NCBI GenBank assembly: GCA_030295235.1
Contig: AP026128.1
Location: forward strand, 434,001-498,000
Direction of reading: 5' to 3'
From: Fistulifera solaris
Taxonomy: Eukaryota > Bacillariophyta > Bacillariophyceae > Naviculales > Stauroneidaceae
Length of the DNA: 64,000 nucleotides
Numbering within the stretch: the stretch's first letter is position 1; every line of letters starts with the position of its first letter. The position numbers were made by a program, and so were the translations under genes. The notes beneath the pieces are model-generated. The model ran no database searches. It saw only the letters and a program-made list of their open reading frames with translations, and was not told the DNA's origin. Of this stretch, positions 13,939 through 22,591 are shown one piece after another.

Positions 13939-14545
13939 TTCTTGTTTCAATATTGATGTATTTGTGATTGATTCCAGGAAGGATTCCAAAAAGGAAATAA
14001 TGTGAGAAGCAGATCAAAAGAAAAAAGCTTTGGGTGGTGACAATAATTGCGATAAGTTATCGGTTGACGACAGACGCAGATCCTTATTCTTAGTAGTTCT
14101 CAATAAATCACGAATGAATAGTCTCTTCCCTCGCGGATACCAGGTAGCGGCGGCAAACAAGCTATCGAGCATATCACTTTGACCCAATCTCTAGGTTGAC
14201 AAAGATACAACAAATGCCTACATTGATTGTCTATTAGTGGCGTGGCTACCGAGAAAATAGCGAAGATCCCAACAACTTACAGAGAGAGGAGACTTTAATC
14301 TCCTTCACATCCACTTACGGCGTAGCTGACAAAATTTCACTGCTACAAATAATGAGACAACTAGACTTGCTTAGCTCATCGTTTATAAAAGCGCTGCTTT
14401 TTGTATTCATTACCTTCTCATTGTCATTGCAACGAAGTGTTTCTTCTTTACATCGATTCCGCATGTCATAGTATGTACGAGTTCGATGCTCGTGTACATG
14501 CACACACCATCTTTTTGTTTGTCGATCGCTCTAGTCATAAACGAT
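13939..14545. other. Region between UTP20 start and CENH3 3' end
   Basis: It holds the UTP20 promoter/leader and the CENH3 3' UTR. Open frames here, including one that runs on into CENH3 in the wrong register, lack family-like sequence. I see no RNA gene or repeat. Confidence 0.35.
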
Positions 14546-15041
14546 CTATTCTCGGTTCCATCCGCGAATACGTCTGGCAAGTTGCATGTCTTTGGGCATA
14601 ATGGTAACGCGCTTCCCATGAATGGCACAATGGTTAGCATCCTCAAACAAGCCAACCAGGTGAGCCTCGGCGGCTTCTTGCAAAGCCAAAATGGCTGTTC
14701 CTTGCCATCGATAGGCAGTTCGGGACATTCCCTGCTGTATTTCACGAACGAGTCGAGCAAACGGCAATCGTCGAAGAAGTAAATCTGTCGACCCTTGAAA
14801 TTTGCGGATTTCTCGTAATGCCCGTTCACCTTCATTAGAAAGTTCTTAGTGTGTGAGAAATCTTAAACAACCAACGCTCGCTGATTTGATAATTTTACGT
14901 ACCTGGTCTCATGCGTCGCGTTCGTTTCACCCTGGGTTGGCGCTGACCAGCTTCTTCGAAAGTTGGGCCACCTCGTGATCGACCTTGTCCTACTAAGCTA
15001 CCGCGTCCACCTCGACGCGCTTGAGTCTTGTGTCGAACCAT
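14546..15041 (-). CDS. CENH3: Centromeric histone H3 variant (CENH3/CENP-A-like)
   Basis: Two exons, 15041-14903 and 14829-14546, encode 140 residues. The intron (complement 14830-14902, 73 nt) starts GTACGT and joins in phase 1, giving [14 protein letters not shown]. The N-tail ([14 protein letters not shown]) is Arg/Gly-rich and diverged from canonical ARTKQTARK. The histone fold is clear: [47 protein letters not shown]. Two CENP-A hallmarks are visible. Loop 1 is one residue longer than in H3 ([13 protein letters not shown]), and Trp88 replaces the Phe of H3. The protein replaces H3 in centromeric nucleosomes and specifies the kinetochore site. The start is the only ATG that gives an H3-like tail. 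Confidence 0.9.
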
Positions 15042-15509
15042 ATTGGGATACAAATAATCAACTTAGTTTTAGCGAATGAGACCTTGCAATGGAGAAAGAC
15101 TTCGATTTATCAGGAAAGCTTTTACTCCGCTGGAAAAGTGCTGCTTGTCGGTAACGCCTCGCTGCGCAGACTAGAAAAAATACGTTGCCGTATTTTTTCT
15201 AGGCGCAGAATGGGGGCAGCAAGCGTAACGTCTGGCCGTTAAAGTCCCCTAAATAATTAGCTTTCCCGACAAGGCGCGAAAAATATTATCAGGTTTATTG
15301 TAGATGACATTTGATAGTATATATGACAACGGAAAGTTAATTTCGAACAAACCGCACCTCGTGTCAAGAGAAAATTTTTCTTAACGACTGACAACTGACA
15401 AAAGTGAAGAACTATGAACGACACTCGTAGCCTTACCTGGAAGCAAAAATGCCTGGTAGGAAAGGAAAGATGAAACGGAAAGGACGATTTCTAGACTAAT
15501 ATAGCAAGC
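15042..15509. other. Intergenic region between CENH3 and the sirtuin gene
   Basis: Holds the CENH3 promoter and the sirtuin 3' UTR. The one clear structure is the hairpin listed separately at 15162-15208. Confidence 0.4.
15162..15208. repeat. Strong inverted repeat (hairpin) upstream of CENH3
   Basis: Perfect 14-bp arms, CTAGAAAAAATACG (15171-15184) and its complement (15189-15202), flank a 4-base loop. A further 6-bp pair CTGCGC/GCGCAG lies just outside, after a 3-base bulge on the left. Weaker pairing (GTAACGCCTCGCTGC with GCAGCAAGCGTAAC) extends the structure to about 15150-15232. It could be a transposon end, a small structured RNA or a fold-back relic. Confidence 0.7.
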
Positions 15510-16843
15510 TTACTTTTTGATACTAGCAATAGAACGTTCGTGCTTCCTCTTCAGCTCGTCGTGCCAGCCTAAAAACCTAGCAAGTTCCTTTATTCGATCA
15601 TCGCAGTCGCCTTGAACAAATAAGTTGCCTTTTCTCGTAAAATCTCCGACTAGATCACGATTGATTAACGCCTTCTTTGAACCAGAGGCCATTGACGGGA
15701 TCATCGATACCTAATTTGCCGATACGAGACATCAATGAGCAGGTTTCAACAAGCAACTGCTTGTCCACTCAAAGCAATGAAATGACTTACCGGGGCTACT
15801 TGTAAGGACGTTCCCATGACCAACACCAAATCCGTTTTCTTTACATCTTTATGCAAAGAAGAGTGAAACCGCTCTGGGAGATTCTCTCCGAAGAAAACAA
15901 TGTCCGGCTTGACGTAGGAACCACATATATGACAAAGTGGCACTTTACCCAGTTCCACGATCGACTGCTTCACCTTTTCTGCATCCGCTGGTTTGCGACA
16001 CGAGATGCACGTCGATGTTCGGTAATGGCCGTGGCATTCAATCAGAAGTTCTGCGGGTGTGTCGGCTAGATACTCCAATCCATCAATATTTTGCGTGTAA
16101 TTTCGTAGCAATTTCTTCTTCTCTGCCAGGAGTGCAATAAACGAATGCGTCAACGTCGGAACATGTTTTAGTCCGGGCCACATTTCTTGGGCCAAGGAAC
16201 AGAACGGCTGGGGCTTTTTGCGAAAAAAGTCGAGCTCAAAGACTGCTTCTGGATAGGGGAGGCGGAACTTTTGCAGGTTATCGTACTGTAATAAACCGAA
16301 ACGAAACATGTTAGACCGCTGTCAGCTCCCCGCTGAAATGATGCTATATAAATAAAGATGATGCAAACTCACCAAACCGGATCCCGGCGTACGAAAGTCG
16401 GGTATACCCGCTGACACACTAATGCCAGCCCCCGTCAAAACGAGTATATTCTGCGATTCTTGAATCCACAAACCCAATTGCTTGACCGATTCAGGTAAGC
16501 TCTTGATCCATTTCTCGTGAGCTTCGAGCGTATCTACTATTTGGAGTGATTCGATTTGATTCTGCAGCGCATCCACGTCGCTTTCCGAGCTCGAGTCACT
16601 TTCCGTAGGTCGAAGTGTGCCATCCGACCGTGCCGTTTCATCTGCTCCGGATACACTGCTTTCCGAGCGTAACGTATTTTTCAGCGAAGTCATGAAAGAA
16701 GATTGAATGGAGTATAATGTCCTCGAACTATTGACAGAGCGTATAGGACCGAATGAGCAGAGCCGACGTCGATAAGAAAACGAAACGCTGTTGATGATGC
16801 TATGATGCCGGAACAAGACCTGGGACTTTTTCCCCTTTAACAT
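15510..16843 (-). CDS. SIRT2/SIRT3-like NAD-dependent protein deacetylase (sirtuin)
   Basis: Class I sirtuin in three exons (16843-16373, 16285-15791, 15710-15510), 388 residues. The introns (complement 16286-16372 and 15711-15790) start GTGAGT and GTAAGT and join in phase 0. Visible motifs are the NAD site [21 protein letters not shown] (from residue 138), TQNIDGLE (221-228), catalytic His242 in ECHGHY, zinc ligands Cys250/253 and Cys275/278, and MGTSLQVAPVS. It removes acyl groups from lysines using NAD. An in-frame ATG at 16693 would shorten it by 50 residues. The extra N-terminus from 16843 is rich in Arg and Ser without acidic residues, as in mitochondrial presequences, so dual targeting by alternative starts is possible (inference). 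Confidence 0.9.
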
Positions 16844-16974
16844 ATAAATCCAAATAGGAAGCAAGCTTGATCTGCAGAACGACCGATAGTTTCAAAATAA
16901 TAATAGAATGTTTGTTGACCAAGTGCTCGCAGTCGCGATGGTTGCGGAGGGGCATGGTTGTCATCGTAAAATTC

Positions 16975-17354
16975 GAGGATCGGCTCCTTGAATTTTTACT
17001 ATAAAACGGAGTGTTGGTTTACGCCAGCCAAGACTTGATTGTACAGTAGTCATGAATCATCATGAACCGAACAACAAAAGGTTCCGTTTGCGTCTCTCAC
17101 ACCCGTCCATTGTCATTCAACTGCGAATTCAATTATAAATAAAGAAAACTAAAGTCGCAACAATGATGATTCTGGACTTCTTATTAAGAGTTTTATTTAT
17201 TTTCACGTCGAAAAATCCGAGGATCGGCTCCTTAAATTTTTACTATAAAACGGAGTGTTGGTTTACGCCAGCCACGACTGGATTGTGCAGTAATCACGAA
17301 CCGAACAACAAAGGGTTCCGCCGTTTTGCGTTTCTCGCATCCGTCCATATTGTT
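16975..17354. repeat. Tandem duplication (~135 bp) in the promoter of the HD-hydrolase gene
   Basis: Blocks 16975-17115 and 17219-17354 are near-identical. Both run from GAGGATCGGCTCCTT through ACTATAAAACGGAGTGTTGG and CGAACAACAAA to CGTCCAT, with scattered substitutions. Each contains one copy of the dispersed paired element described in the findings. The second copy ends just before the ATG at 17371, so it probably contains the core promoter and leader. Confidence 0.85.
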
Positions 17355-17370
17355 AGCACCTTTCGACGTG

Positions 17371-18177
17371 ATGTGTCGATCCTTCCTTGTATTACGAGTG
17401 TTTCTTATCTTCTTGGCTCAATCAGCATACTCTCTGACAAACACTATGAATACAGCCAGCGGCGCATTATCGTTCGTCACCGACATTTGTGGTGCACTGA
17501 AAGAACTGAAACGGACGGGATGGGTGATGCGTCACGTGCCCTTTCCGGAATCCGACAGCGATCACATGCATCGGTGTGCCATGTGTGCACTTCTTTTGAG
17601 TCAACCGGCGGATCCGTTGGATGATTATTCTTCTGAAAATAGTCGGTATCATCCCCGTCAGGTGGACAGCGTCAAGTTGTTGAAAATGGCCGTCACGCAC
17701 GATTTGTGCGAATCGCTGGCCGGTGACATTACACCCTTTTGTGGAGTGGATCATAGTGATAAGCATGCGAAAGAAATGGCGGCCATGCAACGGATTCGTA
17801 ACATTGTGGGTGATCCTCTGGGAGAAGAACTTTTCAACTTGTGGATGGAATATGAAACACAAGAAACTGTAGAAGCCATCTATTGTAAGGACATTGATAA
17901 ATTTGAAATGGTCGTGCAAGCCTATGAATACGAGAAAAAGTATTTACAAATCAAGTCGAAGGATGTGGACCCATTACAGGATTTAATGGAAGGCGAGGAA
18001 CTGCCTTCTGTGATTGACCAGCCGCTGCGTCGCTTTTTCAAAACAACCAATTCTGTTTTCCGAACGCCACTATTCCGACGTTTAGATAATGAGCTTCGAG
18101 ATAAAAGAGAAGCGATGCTAAAAGAGAAAGGAGGGTGGTGTGTAACACAAGAAGAGCGACAGATGTATGCAAGTTAA
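17371..18177 (+). CDS. HD-domain hydrolase, HDDC2 / YfbR-like 5'-deoxynucleotidase
   Basis: Protein of 268 residues from the ATG at 17371. Family motifs are LKRTGWVMRHVPFPESDSDHMHRCAM, AVTHDLCESLAGDITP and DIDKFEMVVQAYEYE. Together they supply the metal ligands H...HD...D of HDDC2/YfbR enzymes, which dephosphorylate deoxynucleoside 5'-monophosphates. HDDC2 proteins are about 200 residues; the extra length is an N-terminal hydrophobic stretch (FLVLRVFLIFLAQSAYS), which looks like a signal peptide, and a C-terminal extension. A downstream ATG at 17446 would give a cytosolic form. No intron is needed. The promoter region is duplicated. Confidence 0.85.
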   Translation: MCRSFLVLRVFLIFLAQSAYSLTNTMNTASGALSFVTDICGALKELKRTGWVMRHVPFPESDSDHMHRCAMCALLLSQPADPLDDYSSENSRYHPRQVDSVKLLKMAVTHDLCESLAGDITPFCGVDHSDKHAKEMAAMQRIRNIVGDPLGEELFNLWMEYETQETVEAIYCKDIDKFEMVVQAYEYEKKYLQIKSKDVDPLQDLMEGEELPSVIDQPLRRFFKTTNSVFRTPLFRRLDNELRDKREAMLKEKGGWCVTQEERQMYAS

Positions 18178-18423
18178 CGATGAAAAGACTGTATGTCGAA
18201 CAGAAAATATTAAGTTGATGCGGTCGCCTTGTTCTAGTCTACATCAACTAGTCACTCGCATTCGCTCTTATCAATGTATACGGAGAGTTAAAGCTAGCAA
18301 TGGCCTAGAAATGGCGACGAACGATAGTATAGATGAACAAAGGAACACGAAAGAAACAGTCCGCGCATTCAAATCGCAAAAAGTTGATGTATTTATACTG
18401 TTAGTTGAGGTCTATTGAGTAAC

Positions 18424-18822
18424 CTAAACAGTCAGAGGAGGTCGAGGAATATTCTCAATAGCATCCAGTTGAATATCTCGCGGCAATGTGGCCCGCTTTC
18501 GACGCTTGGCCAGGGGAGAATCCGGGTACACCAGTTCAAACAAATTGGAGCATTTCGGAGTCTGAATATTCGAACAATCGAAACCCGCTGGTACAGGACT
18601 CGCAGGAGGAATTTCCCGAAGAATGATCGTATCTTCTTCCTCACCATCGGAGTGGTAACTGAAAAACTCGGAAGATTCGGAGCATTCCACCGTGGCCAGC
18701 GTGTTTTGCGACTGCTCGAGCGAATTGTGTGCCTTCGGTTTGCTCGCTGGATCAAATTCCACCGAGAAAGTCTCTGAATTGAACATACTTGACGTTAATG
18801 ATTCATCCAACGTGGGAAGCAT
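18424..18822 (-). CDS. Small Ser/Pro-rich protein of unknown function
   Basis: 132 residues from an ATG at 18822. The C-terminal half has a basic patch (SPLAKRRKRATLPRDIQLD) that could be a nuclear signal or kinase-docking site beside SP motifs; the middle is acidic (DGEEEDTIIL). The frame stays open upstream for about 20 codons (to an in-frame TAA preceded by a CTTTAG 3' splice-like site). A first exon may therefore be missing and the true start may lie in 18,890-19,070. No family recognised. Confidence 0.45.
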   Translation of the reverse strand: MLPTLDESLTSSMFNSETFSVEFDPASKPKAHNSLEQSQNTLATVECSESSEFFSYHSDGEEEDTIILREIPPASPVPAGFDCSNIQTPKCSNLFELVYPDSPLAKRRKRATLPRDIQLDAIENIPRPPLTV

Positions 18823-19697
18823 CTGAGACAGCTTCCTTCGACGCTGCGGCGCTCCCGTCGATTTGTTATCTGTCTTTTGAAATTCAGTTTACTAAAGCCA
18901 GCGATGATTGCGTTTGCGGTGTTCAGTCCCTGGGTAGTCATGTTGTTATCACAATGCAGTATTCTAGAACAAGAAAGGATAGGAACAATAATATTCGATT
19001 GAATACGTTTCTTTTTCGTGTCAATGGTGTCGTTTTGCTTTTTGTTCTCCAGCAGCAGCCGCACCTCTTTTCCATCAATTCACGCGCGACTTTTTGCTTT
19101 TTGCTTTGTTTTTGTTACTGGTTCGGAGTGTGTTTCCTCCTACTTTTACGCGTATACTGCGAAGCCTTGGTGGGAAAAACGAATGCGCCGTTATTGTGTG
19201 GAAATTATACGAGAGAACTAGTAGAACAAGACATTTTTCATGAGAAAACCTTTCATCGCTTTTCTTTCCGCTACTATTTGTAAAAGTGTTTGGAAATCAT
19301 AGAACTGAGAAAGTAATTATGCCATACATGAAAGTACTGGCATCTGGCACCATGACTCTCTACTGTCGGATTTCGAGTGCTAATTCCGATTTTCAACCTG
19401 AGTGACGTCATACTCGAGACTCGGAACGATAGGAGTGCGAGAATGAATATTTTCAACCTCGTCAGTCAGCAAGCACACGCATGGCACACGTCAACCAAAA
19501 AAACAAGAAAGAGATCATGAGGTGAAACAAAAGAATGAATCATCAACTTTCCACCCCGCTTTGACGTGGAAGCCGAAAAGTCCACTTCAGAGAGACGTGG
19601 CTTTGAAGTCCGTATCAAGACGCGGCTCGTAGCATCTTGATCATTCAGCCTTTTCACTTTCATTTGAATTCAAAATCTTGAGTTCAATAGGAGGAAA
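18823..19697. other. Divergent intergenic region upstream of the CLC gene
   Basis: Pyrimidine-rich segments (for example 19015-19120) and several short open frames without family-like sequence. It probably contains the promoters of the small minus-strand gene and of the CLC gene. AGGAGGAAAATG at the CLC start is ordinary diatom leader sequence, not a bacterial ribosome site. Confidence 0.35.
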
Positions 19698-21542
19698 ATG
19701 ATGATTCATTCCAGGTATCGAAAAATGGAGGTGCCATTCATGTTTCTGCTGCTAATCGGAATACTATTCAGCGATGAATCTCTTTACACAACTGCTTTTT
19801 CGATGTCAAGAATCGTGTCTTCTCACACACAAATCAGACCGCACAGTCTCAGAATGAGCCATTTACCGATAGCAACGAAAGATGAGAGCGACACTGCCAT
19901 TCATAACGAATACTTGCAAGAGGATATATTTTTCGATGAGATCGAATCGCCCAGCGCGAGTGCACAAAAGCAATTGACAACACTGGCCACAGCCAGCGTG
20001 GTTGGTGTCTTGACCGGCGTGAACATTGTTATTTTCAAACGATCGATCGAGATCATGCGTGAATTTTGTTACGGAGACTCGTATATTGCGAACCATTTTC
20101 CGCTCTTTTCGATTCCGATGATTGGAGGAATAGCGGTGGGATTGGTCTTGTTGAGTGGGGAATTACCTCCTGGTTTACGACAAACAGTGACTGAGGTGGA
20201 CCGTGACAGTATGGCTTCGATGATGCCCGAACGCTCCGCCGAACGATCACCCTTGCGTCAGCTCCAACAAGGAGCGCGGAAAGCCTTTGCCGCGGCAACA
20301 ACATTAGGGTCAGGAAACAGTCTGGGACCCGAAGGACCTTCCGTGGAAGCTGGTATGACAATGGCTCGTGTTGTATCCAATTTTGTAAATGACGATCGCA
20401 CACGGCGGTTTCAAGAGAATGCCCGCAAAGTTCTGGTGAGCCGAGGTGAATTATCCGGCAAAGACCGAGGATACTGGTCTCAGTTGGACGACAGTCCCAT
20501 CCTTCACGAAGCGATCAAACGGCGGCGTTTGTTTTTGTCCTGTGGAGCCGCGGCGGGTGTCTCCGCTGGTTTCAATGCGCCTTTGGCAGGAGTGTTTTTT
20601 GCCTTGGAGGTGGTGCAACGGGCTCTCCTTTCTGCCAGCGAAGAAGACGATGACACACCCAACAGTAAGACGCAAGACTCCCTTACAGTCGATTCGATTA
20701 GTATAAGTGCAATTCTTCTTTCCTCAGTGCTCTCTGCACTTGTAATTAAATTCCTTTTGGGGAGTGAAGAAGCGCTGAGAGTCCCCTCGTTTTCTCTAAC
20801 GAATCCGCTGTTTGAGCTTCCGCTTTACCTTCTGTTGGGTTCTTTTGCTGGAATACTGGCGGCTTCCTTCAGTGCGTTCGCGAAACTGACCAAGTCTGTT
20901 TTTGTTGGGGAGCTTGGTCCTGAATTTGTGAGGTACTTTTTCAAAACGATACCCAAGAACACGAAGCCCTTGGTTGGTTCTTTGTTTTGTGGGTTAATGG
21001 GTGTCGCCTACCCACAAACTCTTTTCTTTGGTTACGAGACACTCAATGGTCTTTTGGCAAGTAAAGTATTTCCAACGCAGGACGCATTATCGCTACTGGC
21101 TGCAAAATTCTCCACCACTGCGGTGGCTGCTTCCTCTGGCTTGGTGGGCGGTACGTTTGCTCCTTCCATTTTCTTGGGCGGGATGCTGGGGGCGGCCTTT
21201 CACAACTCTGCGGAAGCCTTTGCTCATTTCCTGACGAACACGTTTCCCCAAATCAGCCCACTGGTGTTTGACGTCTCCGACTTACCCGCGTATGCCATGG
21301 TCGGCGGCGCTAGTGTACTAGCTGCACTGTTTCGCGCGCCGCTTACGGCCAGTCTGCTTTTGTTCGAAAGCACAAAGAACTATGATGTGATTCTGCCGTT
21401 AATGGCTAGCGCGGGCATCGGAAGCCTCGTTGGCGACATCGTTGAGCAATTATTAGAGGAACAACGGAGAGATCTAGACAATGTTTCTTGGGGTGATTTG
21501 GCCATGAAAAATGCACAAAAAGATGATGAACAATCAAGGTAA
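19698..21542 (+). CDS. Plastid-type CLC chloride channel/transporter (CLC-e/f-like)
   Basis: 614-residue CLC-family anion channel or exchanger without introns. TLGSGNSLGPEGPSVEAG (from residue 202) matches the filter region of the plant thylakoid CLC-e/CLC-f and bacterial group and keeps the gating Glu in GPEGP. A second filter element, GGTFAPSIFLGG, lies near residue 483. About ten hydrophobic helices are evident and no C-terminal CBS domains follow. The N-terminus has a hydrophobic signal (FMFLLLIGILFS) and a TTAFSMSR site with Phe at +1 of a likely cleavage, the diatom bipartite plastid signal. A plastid envelope or thylakoid location is therefore likely. The GSGIP Ser of classic CLCs is not obvious, as in CLC-e/f. 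Confidence 0.88.
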   Translation: MMIHSRYRKMEVPFMFLLLIGILFSDESLYTTAFSMSRIVSSHTQIRPHSLRMSHLPIATKDESDTAIHNEYLQEDIFFDEIESPSASAQKQLTTLATASVVGVLTGVNIVIFKRSIEIMREFCYGDSYIANHFPLFSIPMIGGIAVGLVLLSGELPPGLRQTVTEVDRDSMASMMPERSAERSPLRQLQQGARKAFAAATTLGSGNSLGPEGPSVEAGMTMARVVSNFVNDDRTRRFQENARKVLVSRGELSGKDRGYWSQLDDSPILHEAIKRRRLFLSCGAAAGVSAGFNAPLAGVFFALEVVQRALLSASEEDDDTPNSKTQDSLTVDSISISAILLSSVLSALVIKFLLGSEEALRVPSFSLTNPLFELPLYLLLGSFAGILAASFSAFAKLTKSVFVGELGPEFVRYFFKTIPKNTKPLVGSLFCGLMGVAYPQTLFFGYETLNGLLASKVFPTQDALSLLAAKFSTTAVAASSGLVGGTFAPSIFLGGMLGAAFHNSAEAFAHFLTNTFPQISPLVFDVSDLPAYAMVGGASVLAALFRAPLTASLLLFESTKNYDVILPLMASAGIGSLVGDIVEQLLEEQRRDLDNVSWGDLAMKNAQKDDEQSR

Positions 21543-21979
21543 AAAGCAATGCATTAGACTTTTGTTAGATTTCTTGTACATTTGCAATTTAAAAAGCTTG
21601 ATCGTTGACGATCAAACACGTTAGGGGAATGCAATGCGCTTTTTTACTATAGTCCCAAAGTCTTGTCCGTTTTTCACCAAGACTGGTTTCAGTAAGTAAA
21701 AAGAAAAGGCTATAACTCGCTCTTGTAATCCTTCCATTCCCAACAGCATCTTCTTTCTATCTCAAAACATACTTTGGCTATTGAGTTACATGAACTTATC
21801 ATTTCCAATGCCCAGCTTGATCATTGATGATGAAAACATGGTGGAATAGTTCACTTCACATATTTACTATACCAGGTAATCCCAAAGTGTGATCCGTTTT
21901 CACCAAGACTGGTTTCAGACACGAGAAAACCGTCCATTTCTGACCTTCACCCGTCACCGCGTGAAATAAAGAGCGACAG
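21543..21979. other. 3' flank of CLC gene with paired dispersed elements
   Basis: Two related segments about 220 bp apart (21593-21697 and 21813-21919) share GCTTGATC, TTTACTATA, CCCAAAGT and CACCAAGACTGGTTTCAG. The first also holds a small perfect fold-back (TTGATCGTTGACGATCAA). They belong to the dispersed family described in the findings. No gene is seen. Confidence 0.6.
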
Positions 21980-22518
21980 CTATTGATGGTAACCTCTAGA
22001 TGATGATAAGGTGATCTCAATTATTATGAGCTACGAGGTTGCTATCGAATGGTCGCTCCGAATACTGGTGGATGCCGTGATCCGAGAGGGTTACGGGTTG
22101 GTCGGTTGACGTACAGAAACTGGCAAACCACCACGTACGGAACGGATAGCACCAGCATTTGCATACACTTGCCGTTTCAGGATGCGCAAAGTATATGAAG
22201 TGGGGCGTCCGGGGATGACATCCAGAGCCCTGTTGGGAAACTGGGGGAAATTGGGGTCGATGGTGGACATTGCACTAGTGGCAACAACGACGACACAACT
22301 CACGGATTGACGACTGTTGTCGGTGAATCAATTCGAGAGAGATAAAGGAAAGAAAAAGATAATTGAGATCTATTGATGGTAACCTCTAGATGATGATAAG
22401 GTGATCTCAATTATTATGAGCTACGAGGTTGCTATCGAATGGTCGCTCCGAATACTGGTGGATGCCGTGATCCGAGAGGGTTACGGGTTGGTCGGTTGAC
22501 GTACAGAAACTGGCAAAC
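21980..22518. repeat. Perfect 149-bp direct repeat flanking a gag remnant (copia relic)
   Basis: Bases 21980-22128 and 22370-22518 are identical over 149 bp. Read on the minus strand, the right copy is preceded by TGTTGTTG, typical of copia LTR ends, and followed, after a leader, by the ATG of a gag-like frame. The left copy interrupts that frame. This suits a collapsed Ty1/copia (CoDi-like) element: 5' LTR and gag start joined by deletion to part of the 3' LTR. Plain tandem duplication of the PRP19 promoter is the alternative. Confidence 0.6.
22091..22270 (-). pseudogene. Truncated gag-like frame of a Ty1/copia (CoDi-type) retrotransposon
   Basis: A 59-residue frame from the ATG at 22270 includes RPTSYTLRILKRQVYANAGA and IRSVRGG. 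This resembles the N-terminal gag-like region of diatom copia elements, which continues with a GGQHGHLG-type motif. Here the frame runs after about 47 codons into the left copy of the 149-bp repeat and stops. No protease, integrase or reverse transcriptase sequence is present, so it is a dead fragment. The family match is from memory of diatom elements and is moderate. Confidence 0.5.
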
Positions 22519-22591
22519 AACAACAGCCTCTCCTCTTGCAGGCATTGCTTCGATCTAACACTGCTGAAGTAATAGACCATTGCTTGCCATC

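Noticed and set aside
14410-14835. Minus-strand frame of 141 codons across CENH3
   Set aside because: It is the other register of the histone gene. The correct register with the 73-nt intron gives an unambiguous CENH3.
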